NCBI GenBank assembly: GCA_900557645.1
Contig: USSZ01000027.1
Coordinates: forward strand, 1-13,011
DNA length: 13,011 bases
Direction: 5' to 3'
DNA from: an uncultured Eubacteriales bacterium
GTDB taxonomy: Bacteria > Bacillota > Clostridia > Christensenellales > UBA1242
The notes under the pieces were generated by a model. The model did not search any database and was not told the DNA's origin. It saw nothing but the letters and a program-made list of their open reading frames with translations. The position numbers and the translations under genes were made by a program. Below, piece after piece: positions 1-6,925 of this stretch. Numbering within the stretch: position 1 is the stretch's first letter; each line of letters begins with the position of its first letter.

Positions 1-50
1 TTAATTAATATTTTTTTTATTATTTAATTCAATATTTTAAAAAAGCATTT
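1..50. other. AT-rich downstream flank of rsmH, no gene seen
   Basis: The first 29 bases are only A and T. Read on the minus strand (downstream of rsmH) there is no hairpin with a T tract and no open frame of useful length, so rsmH transcription probably runs on into a gene outside the window. In many Bacillota that gene would be ftsL, but nothing here shows it. Confidence 0.4.
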
Positions 51-983
51 TCACAATTTTTCAACAATTCTTAATTTTGCACTGCTACTTCTTGAATTTT
101 GATTTAATTCTTCTTCTGTTGCAACTATTGGTTTTCTATTAATAAGTTTTACACTTTCTTTATGACCACAAATACATACTGGCGTTTTAGGTGGACAAAT
201 ACAACCAGTTGAAGCAAGTTTAAAAACATTTTTAACTATTCTATCTTCTAAACTATGAAATGTAAGAATTGCCATTCTACCCTTTGGCGATAACATTTGT
301 ATAAATTCTTTTAATAAATCATCTAACTTATCAAGTTCACCATTCACTTCAATTCTTATGGCCTGAAATGTTTTCTTTGAAACACCACCTTTACCATAAA
401 TAATTTTCTTAGGAAAACTTTGCTCTATAATATCTTTCAATTCAAAAGTTGTTTCGATAGGTTTTAATTCTCTTGCTTTGCAAATATTTTCTACAATTCT
501 TTTTGCATTATCTTCCTCACCATATTTATAAAGAATTTTAATTAATTCTTCTCTAGAATAATTATTAACAACATAATAAGCATCAAGTTTTTGTTCTTTA
601 TCCATTCGCATATCTAATCTGCCATTATGCAAAAAACTAAAACCTCGCTCTCCATTATCTATCTGATATGAACTTACACCCAAATCAATCAAAACACCAT
701 CTATATTTTCTATTCCTAATTCTTTTAAAATTTTAGGTGCTTCTTTATAATTTGAATGAATAATAGTTATATTTTTATTCTCTGAAAATTTTTGTTTACA
801 AAAATTTACTGCTTCCAAATCTCTATCAAAGCCATATAGATGCCCTTTAGGAGAAAGTTTTTCAAGTATTTTACTTGAATGACCACCTCCCCCAATAGTG
901 CAATCAACATATATACCATCTGGTTTAATGTCTAATCCATCTATGACTTCGTTTAACATAACCGGCAAATGTTTAAATTCCAT
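51..983 (-). CDS. rsmH: 16S rRNA (cytosine(1402)-N(4))-methyltransferase RsmH
   Basis: RsmH (MraW) uses S-adenosylmethionine to methylate N4 of C1402 in the P site of 16S rRNA. The 310 residues match the usual family length. Visible family features are the N-terminal HLPVMLNEV (5-13), the SAM-binding DCTIGGGGHSSKIL (27-40) followed by GFDRD (51-55), the IDLGVSSYQID and ERGFSF block (about 99-117), the AILTFHSLEDR stretch near residue 240, and a C-terminal CICPPKTPVCICG segment ending in the conserved KLRIVEKL. The ATG is preceded by AAAGAGGATATT, a good ribosome binding site. It starts 14 bp after the stop of the CvpA-like gene, so the two are very probably co-transcribed. The usual upstream partner mraZ is absent. 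The stop is TGA. Confidence 0.97.
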   Translation of the reverse strand: MEFKHLPVMLNEVIDGLDIKPDGIYVDCTIGGGGHSSKILEKLSPKGHLYGFDRDLEAVNFCKQKFSENKNITIIHSNYKEAPKILKELGIENIDGVLIDLGVSSYQIDNGERGFSFLHNGRLDMRMDKEQKLDAYYVVNNYSREELIKILYKYGEEDNAKRIVENICKARELKPIETTFELKDIIEQSFPKKIIYGKGGVSKKTFQAIRIEVNGELDKLDDLLKEFIQMLSPKGRMAILTFHSLEDRIVKNVFKLASTGCICPPKTPVCICGHKESVKLINRKPIVATEEELNQNSRSSSAKLRIVEKL

Positions 984-997
984 AATATCCTCTTTAG

Positions 998-3571
998 TTA
1001 TGCTTGCGCTTGTTCATATTGCTTAATAAGTTCAAACACATTTGCAAAGTCTATATTTTTATAATTATTTTCATCAAAATAATTTTCATATCCTTCTTGA
1101 CTTTCAATGAATTCTATAGCATCAGCATAAGTATTTTTTAATTTTGACATTAAATTTATAAATGCCCCATTAAATAACCCTATTTCTTGCAATCCTTCTT
1201 CAGAATTTTCTGTTCTATATGCGTTTTGTTGCATACTTGTAAATAAACTTGCAAGAACTGTCTTATCTAAATCTTTTAATGTATTTCCATCTTGATAAAT
1301 TTTATTTAATTTAATAAAATTCTTAAAGACATTGCAAATTTCTTGAGTCTGATCTTCCTTTTCTCCTTCTTTTAAAGTAATAGAAGAAATATCAATATTA
1401 CTCATTGCTGGTGATGTCAAATTATCAAGAACTTCTTTAACATTATTGATAAGATTTTGTTTAAATACATTTGTAGATTTAGCATATAAAATAGGTTTTA
1501 ATATAACATCAACATCTTCATCAGTTAAGTTATTTAAAAGATTATCTATATCTCCTGATAATGCTATTTCAAGATATGTTTGATTATCAACACTTTTTTC
1601 GTTCAAAGATATAATCATTTCAGTTATATACTTATAATCGTCTTTCCAATCTTGATAGGTTGTTAAATTTGAAAAATCTACAATATCATTTGATAAACTA
1701 CTTAAATTTTCATTAATTATTGATTTTATTGGTTCTATTTGTTGAAGTGGTAATAAAATTTTGCTAAGTAAATCATCATTTCCTTCTATCGAAAGAAGTG
1801 ATGCAAGATTTGTCATCATAGTCGTGCTATCGCCACCAGATGATATTATATCGTAAAGATTGCTATCTCGAAGTTCAGTCAAACTTGGTGCAATAAATTC
1901 AAACATTTGCTTATAATTTTTTATTTCTACTGTTTGCCCAAGTGAATCATAAATGGTTTCTTGAGGAAGAGATATATTATTGTCAGTTAAATATTTATCA
2001 AAAATAGATTGACCTTGAGCATTTTTAAATAATTTTATGCTTCTTATTTCATCAATTAAGGAACCTGTGCTTGTTAATATTTCATTTATATTATAATTTG
2101 CTTGTTTATCAAGCAAAATTGTTGCATCACTAAGTAAAGTATTTAAATCAATTTGATTTGAAATTTTTGAATAATCATTAACAACATTTACTAAAGATGA
2201 AGAAAGGTCTGTCCAATCTTGTTCTGTCCAAGAACTTGTATCTACATCTATTTTATCACTTCCTTCAAGGATTTCATCAACTCCACGTTGAACTATTGGT
2301 TCTATTCCATCACGAATCAAATTAACCTTTAAAAGTGAATTGATAGATTGTTCAAATTTTTCACTATTCTGCTCGTTTGTTAAAACATTCAAAACGTTTT
2401 CTATTGATTTATCCTCTAACGAAATTATTTGGTCAATTATACCATTTTGTCCTAAAGTTTTAAATGTTGCAAAAATTTGATTAATATCATTTGTAAAATA
2501 AATTTGATATCCTTTTTCTTCATCTTCATGAAGTGATAAATTCTTGCCAATTTCATTAATTACATCTGAATATTCTTGAAATGATTGATTATCTGAAATA
2601 AATGGATAATTTTCATAATTTACTAAAATATCAGCCACCAAATCACAAACAACTGTTTTAAACAAACCATTATCTACAACATTATTTATACTTATTTCAA
2701 CCTTATCATAATCTATATTTGAAAATTTCAAGTTATCTTCTTTTGAAACTTGAAGTGCAAAATCTGCTATTTTATAATAATCTTCAAGTTCTTGTCTGAT
2801 ATAAATATTTTCATTTTCTATTTGAAATTTTGATAAATAATCAAATGTAGCATTATCAAGTCCAAAAATTCCACAAATTTTTGTAAGCATATTATCTTCA
2901 AAACCTCTAATTACTTGCACAACTTGATCAGGAACATATTCACCTAAAATTCCATTTTCACCAGATTTATCACCATTATCAACTTGTTCTTCTGAATATG
3001 TGGCAACTGATTCGATAATATAAGTATCTGAATAAGTATAAGTATTTAAAACCCCTATTAATCCTGCAAGTGGCATAAATGCAAACAATGTAATTACAAA
3101 AGTTTTTGCAAGACCAACAAGCCCTCCAAATAATCTATGCTTTTTCTCTCCCTCTTTTGTCTTGAAAAAGAAACATGCAAATATTCTATAAATAATATAT
3201 ATTACAATTTCAACAGCAATCGTTAATAAAATAAATACGATGGTGTTTGCAACTGCACTAGGAAGATTTGCAAAAAATGCTTCTAAATTAGGATTATTAT
3301 TTATTATATTTGCAATATCTGGATTTTCCTTAATTGCAATCACAATCATTTGTCCTAATGATGTTGTTTGACCATTATAATCAATATTAATACCCATAAT
3401 TGCATTTGTTATAACTGGCGTTATAAAGAATGCAATTATTGCACCTACTATAGAAATAACAAGATTTGCAGTTGACTTTTTTAGTCCTCTCCAAAAACCT
3501 ACAAAAAAGCCTGAAACTAAAATAACCACAAATACTAGCGAAACAATTAAAGCAACTATTGTTGAACTCAT
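998..3571 (-). CDS. CvpA-like membrane protein with very large C-terminal extension
   Basis: The first 175 of 857 residues look like a CvpA (colicin V production) family domain: four membrane segments at about 4-26, 34-54, 105-131 and 149-175, with the family-type GFFVGFWRGLKKS between the first two and RLFGGLVGLAKTF entering the fourth. CvpA proteins are normally about 160-230 residues; here about 680 acidic, Asn/Asp/Glu/Ile/Leu-rich residues follow. Positive charges in the two short loops (RGLKKS; KTKEGEKKHR) place those loops inside, which puts the long C-terminal region outside the membrane (inference). That region appears to contain degenerate helical repeats (see findings). I chose ATG 3571, preceded by AAAAGGAGA at 5-nt spacing, over an upstream in-frame ATG at 3598 that lacks a ribosome binding site and adds nine polar residues. 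First gene of an operon with rsmH. CvpA call is fairly sure; the function of the extension is unknown. Confidence 0.8.
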   Translation of the reverse strand: MSSTIVALIVSLVFVVILVSGFFVGFWRGLKKSTANLVISIVGAIIAFFITPVITNAIMGINIDYNGQTTSLGQMIVIAIKENPDIANIINNNPNLEAFFANLPSAVANTIVFILLTIAVEIVIYIIYRIFACFFFKTKEGEKKHRLFGGLVGLAKTFVITLFAFMPLAGLIGVLNTYTYSDTYIIESVATYSEEQVDNGDKSGENGILGEYVPDQVVQVIRGFEDNMLTKICGIFGLDNATFDYLSKFQIENENIYIRQELEDYYKIADFALQVSKEDNLKFSNIDYDKVEISINNVVDNGLFKTVVCDLVADILVNYENYPFISDNQSFQEYSDVINEIGKNLSLHEDEEKGYQIYFTNDINQIFATFKTLGQNGIIDQIISLEDKSIENVLNVLTNEQNSEKFEQSINSLLKVNLIRDGIEPIVQRGVDEILEGSDKIDVDTSSWTEQDWTDLSSSLVNVVNDYSKISNQIDLNTLLSDATILLDKQANYNINEILTSTGSLIDEIRSIKLFKNAQGQSIFDKYLTDNNISLPQETIYDSLGQTVEIKNYKQMFEFIAPSLTELRDSNLYDIISSGGDSTTMMTNLASLLSIEGNDDLLSKILLPLQQIEPIKSIINENLSSLSNDIVDFSNLTTYQDWKDDYKYITEMIISLNEKSVDNQTYLEIALSGDIDNLLNNLTDEDVDVILKPILYAKSTNVFKQNLINNVKEVLDNLTSPAMSNIDISSITLKEGEKEDQTQEICNVFKNFIKLNKIYQDGNTLKDLDKTVLASLFTSMQQNAYRTENSEEGLQEIGLFNGAFINLMSKLKNTYADAIEFIESQEGYENYFDENNYKNIDFANVFELIKQYEQAQA

Positions 3572-3612
3572 ATTTTCTCCTTTTCTATATGATACCATTT
3601 TTTATATATCTT

Positions 3613-3638
3613 TTTCAATAAAAATTTTAAATATTATA
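3613..3638 (-). promoter_or_regulatory. Weak candidate promoter elements for the cvpA-like/rsmH operon
   Basis: On the minus strand a TATAAT lies at 3638-3633, about 60 bp before the start codon, but its -35 region is poor. An alternative is TTGAAA at 3618-3613 with TATCAT at 3594-3589 (18-bp spacer), which would give a leader beginning almost at the ribosome binding site. I cannot choose between them; one of the two is probably used because the operon has no other visible promoter. Confidence 0.25.
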
Positions 3639-3752
3639 AAAAATCTTATTTATCTTCTTATCTATTTTTGACATAAAACTGCGATTTCAAACTTTTTTCA
3701 TTTTTGATACTAAAAATCTTTATAACTCTTATTGCCTACATTAAAATATCAA

Positions 3753-3770
3753 TGTTATATTTCTATAACA
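3753..3770. repeat. Inverted repeat TGTTATA-N4-TATAACA in the nrdD upstream region
   Basis: A perfect 7-bp inverted repeat with a 4-bp spacer lies about 38 bp upstream of the nrdD -35 box. It looks like a binding site for a dimeric repressor or activator. It resembles a Rex operator (TTGTTAA-N4-TTAACAA), but the half sites are 2 bp too far apart, so I do not assign it to Rex. Confidence 0.35.
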
Positions 3771-3780
3771 AAGTGCTATT

Positions 3781-3815
3781 TTTGTCAAAAATTGTTTGTC
3801 AAAATCATTGACAAA
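3781..3815. promoter_or_regulatory. TTTGTCAA repeat cluster overlapping the nrdD -35 box, putative operator
   Basis: TTTGTCAA occurs at 3781-3788 and 3795-3802 (direct, 14 bp apart), and its exact reverse complement TTGACAAA at 3808-3815 contains the nrdD -35 hexamer. The second and third copies form an 8-bp perfect inverted repeat with a 5-bp spacer. The position suggests an operator for a regulator other than NrdR; the regulator is not identifiable. Confidence 0.4.
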
Positions 3816-3836
3816 TATTTTTAAAAGGACTAACAT
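3808..3836 (+). promoter_or_regulatory. nrdDG promoter (TTGACA-17-TAACAT)
   Basis: A consensus -35 TTGACA (3808-3813) is followed after 17 bp by TAACAT (3831-3836), predicting transcription from about 3843. This leaves an untranslated leader of about 80 bases that contains both NrdR boxes. Confidence 0.65.
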
Positions 3837-3849
3837 ATATTACGAACAA

Positions 3850-3896
3850 CCACTATATATACCAATATGATTGCAAAATCATACAATATATAGTAT
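3850..3896. promoter_or_regulatory. Pair of NrdR boxes controlling nrdDG
   Basis: Box 1 (cactATATATacca, 3851-3864) and box 2 (tacaATATATagta, 3882-3895) each carry the ATATAT core and flanks resembling the known NrdR box (acaCwATATATwGtg). Box 2 is the better match. Their centres are 3857.5 and 3888.5, exactly 31 bp or three helical turns apart, the spacing known for NrdR box pairs. They lie between the predicted transcription start and the ribosome binding site, so bound NrdR would block elongation or open-complex clearance. nrdR itself is not in the window. Confidence 0.75.
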
Positions 3897-3926
3897 AAGT
3901 ATTCAAAACCGATAGAGGAGGAAATT

Positions 3927-6272
3927 ATGGTAAAGAATATTTTAAAAAGAGATGGAAGACTTGTAAGTTTTGACAACTCTAAAATCGAAAATGCTATTTG
4001 CAAAGCAATGAATGCTGTTGGAGATAGAGAATTTAAAACAGCACACAAACTTGCAACTATGGTTGAAGAAGAAATTGATAAGGAGTTTTCTGATAAAACA
4101 CCTACTGTTGAAAACATTCAAGATATTGTAGAAAAAGTTTTAATGAAAAAAGGACATGCTGATGTTGCAAAAGCATATATTCTTTATCGAGATAAAAGAA
4201 GCAGAGTAAGAGAAATGAACTCTTCTCTTATGAAAACATTTGATAAAATCAATAATAGCGATTCAAAAGATGTTGACCTTAAAAGAGAAAACGCAAACAT
4301 TGATGGAGATACACCTATGGGTGTTATGCTAAAATTTGGTTCAGAAAGTGCGAAAAATTATTTTACAAATGCAATTATATCACCAGAGCAAGCAAAAGCA
4401 CATCAATCTGGAGATATACATATCCATGACTTTGATTTTTATACACTCACTGAAACTTGTTGTCAAATTGATGTTGAAAAATTGTTTAAAGGTGGTTTTC
4501 ATACAGGACATGGTTTTGTCCGTGAACCTAATGATATCAGAACTTATGCTGCACTTGTTTGTATTGCTATACAATCAAACCAAAATGACCAGCACGGTGG
4601 TCAAAGTGTGCCTAACTTTGACTATGGTTGTGCACCTGGAGTTATGAAAACTTTCAAAAAAATATATAGAACAAACTTTGCTAAAGCCTATGACCTTAAA
4701 GAAGCAGGCACATTAAGTGAAGAACAAGTAAAAGATATAATAAAAAATATTGAAAAAGAAAAGGGACTATACCCTACACTTTCAGGAAATCCTGAATATG
4801 ATAAAGCAGAAAAAGAGGCTTTTAAAGATTATATTAAAGATGAAAATCTTTATAACAAAATCAAAGATTATACAACTAAAACTACTATTCAAGAGACTGA
4901 TGAGGCAACACACCAAGCAATGGAAGCACTCGTTCATAACCTTAATACAATGCATTCACGTGCAGGAGCCCAAGTTCCTTTCTCATCTTTAAACTTTGGA
5001 ACTGATACTTCTGCAGAAGGAAGAATGGTTGTCAAGAATTTCTTAAGAGCAACTGAAGAAGGTCTTGGTAATGGAGAAACTCCAATCTTCCCTATTTCAA
5101 TCTTTAAAGTGAAAGAAGGTGTAAACTATAATCCAGAAGATCCTAACTATGATCTTTTCAAACTTGCCATTAAATGCTCTGCAAAAAGAATGTTCCCTAA
5201 CTTCTCTTTCATAGATGCTCCATACAACCTTCAATATTATAAAAAAGGTCATCCAGAAACAGAAGTCGCTTATATGGGATGTAGAACAAGAGTTATGGGT
5301 AATGTTTATGACCCTTCTAGAGAAATCACTTATGGCAGAGGCAATCTTTCTTTCACTTCAATAAATCTTCCTCGTCTTGCTATTGAGGCAAAAGGAGATT
5401 TAAAGAAATTCTATAAGGACCTTGATGAAAAATTAGACCTTGTTACAGAACAACTTCTTGATAGATTTAAAATTCAACAATCAAAGCATGTCTATAACTA
5501 TCCTTTCTTAATGGGACAAGGTGTTTGGATTGATTCTGAAAAACTTGGCAGATATGACAGTGTTGCAGAAGTTTTAAAACATGGGACTTTAACTTATGGG
5601 TTTATCGGTCTTGCAGAAACATTGGTTGCTTTGACTGGAAAACATCATGGAGAAAGCGAAAAATCTTGGAAACTTGGATATGAAATTGTTAAACATATGC
5701 GTGATTACGCTGATAAAATGTCAGATAAATATAAACTTAACTTTTCAGTAATTGCTACACCTGCTGAAGGATTAAGTGGAAGATTTGTCAAGATAGACAA
5801 ACAAAAATATGGAGAAATCAAGGGAATAACTGATAGAGAGTATTACACAAACAGTTTCCACGTCCCTGTTTACTATCCAATAAGTGCAGAAAAGAAAATC
5901 GACCTTGAAGCACCTTTCCATGAATTATGTAATGGTGGACATATTACTTATGTTGAACTTGACGGAGACACTACAAACAACCTTGATGCTTTTGAACTTA
6001 TTATAAGACATATGAAAGAAAAAGGTATTGGTTATGGTGCAATCAATCACCCTATTGATAGAGACCCTGTTTGTGGATACAACGGAATAATCGGAGATTT
6101 CTGCCCACATTGCGGAAGACAAGAGACTGATGGTCAAGGAAACTTTGAAAGAATCAGAAGAATCACTGGATATCTTGTTGGAACTCTTGATAGATTTAAT
6201 AATGGTAAACGTGCAGAAGAGCATGATAGAGTAAAACATGGTATAGATGAATCTATCCCAAATAGAAAATAA
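3927..6272 (+). CDS. nrdD: Anaerobic (class III) ribonucleoside-triphosphate reductase NrdD
   Basis: NrdD reduces ribonucleoside triphosphates to deoxyribonucleotides in the cytoplasm without oxygen, using a glycyl radical made by NrdG. The 781 residues begin with an ATP-cone allosteric domain (about 3-95, LKRDGRLVSFDNSKI to KAYILYRDKR). The glycyl-radical barrel follows: TETCCQID (Cys178/179, matching the second active-site cysteine of formate-using enzymes), AYMGCRTRVMGN (Cys452, likely thiyl radical cysteine), and ATPAEGLSGRF near 610. The C terminus has a zinc-type knuckle with Cys716, Cys726 and Cys729, then RRITGYL with the radical Gly748. Where T4 NrdD has the first knuckle cysteine this protein has Asp713 (DPVC). 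The ATG has a strong GAGGAGG site (3915-3921) at 5-nt spacing. First gene of nrdDG under NrdR boxes. Confidence 0.97.
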   Translation: MVKNILKRDGRLVSFDNSKIENAICKAMNAVGDREFKTAHKLATMVEEEIDKEFSDKTPTVENIQDIVEKVLMKKGHADVAKAYILYRDKRSRVREMNSSLMKTFDKINNSDSKDVDLKRENANIDGDTPMGVMLKFGSESAKNYFTNAIISPEQAKAHQSGDIHIHDFDFYTLTETCCQIDVEKLFKGGFHTGHGFVREPNDIRTYAALVCIAIQSNQNDQHGGQSVPNFDYGCAPGVMKTFKKIYRTNFAKAYDLKEAGTLSEEQVKDIIKNIEKEKGLYPTLSGNPEYDKAEKEAFKDYIKDENLYNKIKDYTTKTTIQETDEATHQAMEALVHNLNTMHSRAGAQVPFSSLNFGTDTSAEGRMVVKNFLRATEEGLGNGETPIFPISIFKVKEGVNYNPEDPNYDLFKLAIKCSAKRMFPNFSFIDAPYNLQYYKKGHPETEVAYMGCRTRVMGNVYDPSREITYGRGNLSFTSINLPRLAIEAKGDLKKFYKDLDEKLDLVTEQLLDRFKIQQSKHVYNYPFLMGQGVWIDSEKLGRYDSVAEVLKHGTLTYGFIGLAETLVALTGKHHGESEKSWKLGYEIVKHMRDYADKMSDKYKLNFSVIATPAEGLSGRFVKIDKQKYGEIKGITDREYYTNSFHVPVYYPISAEKKIDLEAPFHELCNGGHITYVELDGDTTNNLDAFELIIRHMKEKGIGYGAINHPIDRDPVCGYNGIIGDFCPHCGRQETDGQGNFERIRRITGYLVGTLDRFNNGKRAEEHDRVKHGIDESIPNRK

Positions 6273-6300
6273 TTAAAAAGTAAATAACATAATGTTTTAA

Positions 6301-6334
6301 AATTTAAGCGAAAATTTCTATTTTCGCTTAAATT
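6301..6334 (+). promoter_or_regulatory. Perfect hairpin between nrdD and nrdG
   Basis: AATTTAAGCGAAAA (6301-6314) and its exact reverse complement (6321-6334) enclose a 6-base loop. There is no T tract after the stem, so it is a poor intrinsic terminator. It could limit transcription into nrdG, protect the 3' end of nrdD mRNA, or be a processing site, which would fit the catalytic, substoichiometric need for NrdG. The role is inferred; the structure is seen. Confidence 0.6.
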
Positions 6335-6354
6335 ATCTAAAAGAGAGATTAACT

Positions 6355-6867
6355 ATGGCTAAATTAAGAATTTCAGGTATTGTAAATGACTCAATTGTAG
6401 ATGGCCCAGGACTTAGATATACAATTTTTACACAAGGTTGCCCTCATAATTGTCCAGGCTGTCATAATCCTCAAACACATGACTATAAAGGTGGACGAAA
6501 AATGTCTATCAAAAAAATAGAAAAAGAAATAAAGGACAACCCACTTCTTTATGGAGTAACCTTCTCTGGTGGCGAACCTTTTATTCAAGCAAAATTACTT
6601 CTTCCTATAGCAAAATATGTCAAAGAACAAGGGCTTGAACTTGCAAGTTACACGGGTTTTTTATACGAAGAACTTATAAGTGGGAAAATACCCTATGCAA
6701 AAGAACTTCTATCATTTATTGATATATTAATAGATGGAAAATTTGTCTTGAGTCAAAAAAGTATGGATTTAAGATTTAAAGGTTCTCGTAATCAAAGAAC
6801 AATAGATGTTCAAAAATCGCTTAAAGAAGGAAAAGTTGTTTTATCTTCAAACGAAAAATGGGTTTAG
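6355..6867 (+). CDS. nrdG: Anaerobic ribonucleotide reductase activating protein NrdG
   Basis: NrdG is the radical-SAM activase that cleaves S-adenosylmethionine on a [4Fe-4S] cluster and abstracts hydrogen from the NrdD glycine (Gly748 here). The 170 residues are the usual length. Seen: NDSIVDGPGLR (11-21), the cluster motif C29-P-H-N-C33-P-G-C36 in FTQGCPHNCPGCHNP, the SAM-contacting SGGEPF (71-76), and the C-terminal DGKFV and LRFKGSRNQRTID signatures typical of NrdG. The ATG is preceded by AAGAGAGATTAACT, a weaker ribosome binding site than that of nrdD. The gene lies 82 bp after nrdD, probably on the same transcript with output tuned by the intervening hairpin. Ends in a bidirectional terminator facing metG. 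Confidence 0.96.
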   Translation: MAKLRISGIVNDSIVDGPGLRYTIFTQGCPHNCPGCHNPQTHDYKGGRKMSIKKIEKEIKDNPLLYGVTFSGGEPFIQAKLLLPIAKYVKEQGLELASYTGFLYEELISGKIPYAKELLSFIDILIDGKFVLSQKSMDLRFKGSRNQRTIDVQKSLKEGKVVLSSNEKWV

Positions 6868-6873
6868 TAATTA

Positions 6874-6904
6874 AAAAAAGTCCAAATTATCTTTGGACTT
6901 TTTT
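6874..6904. terminator. Bidirectional intrinsic terminator between nrdG and metG
   Basis: A perfect 13-bp stem, AAAAAAGTCCAAA (6874-6886) against TTTGGACTTTTTT (6892-6904), with a 5-base loop. It has an A run on one side and a T run on the other, so it supplies a hairpin plus U tract for both the plus-strand nrdDG transcript and the minus-strand metG transcript. It starts 6 bp after the nrdG stop. Confidence 0.85.
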
Positions 6905-6925
6905 ATTTACTATTTTTGCTATTTT

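Noticed and set aside
3572..3598. Upstream ATG giving the CvpA-like protein nine more residues (MVSYRKGEN)
   Set aside because: No ribosome binding site precedes it, whereas the inner ATG at 3571 has AAAAGGAGA at ideal spacing; the extra codons are the translated ribosome binding region.
3752..3771. Rex (redox) operator upstream of nrdD
   Set aside because: The TTGTTA/TAACA half-sites are there but separated by 8 bp instead of the 6 of the Rex consensus.
3830..4117. 95-codon minus-strand open frame
   Set aside because: It runs antisense through the NrdR boxes and the start of nrdD; it has no family features and no independent promoter.
4336..4647. 103-codon plus-strand frame inside nrdD, with similar frames at 4750-4992 and 5925-6239 (minus)
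   Set aside because: They lie wholly within the well-conserved nrdD coding sequence in other frames and have no ribosome binding site.
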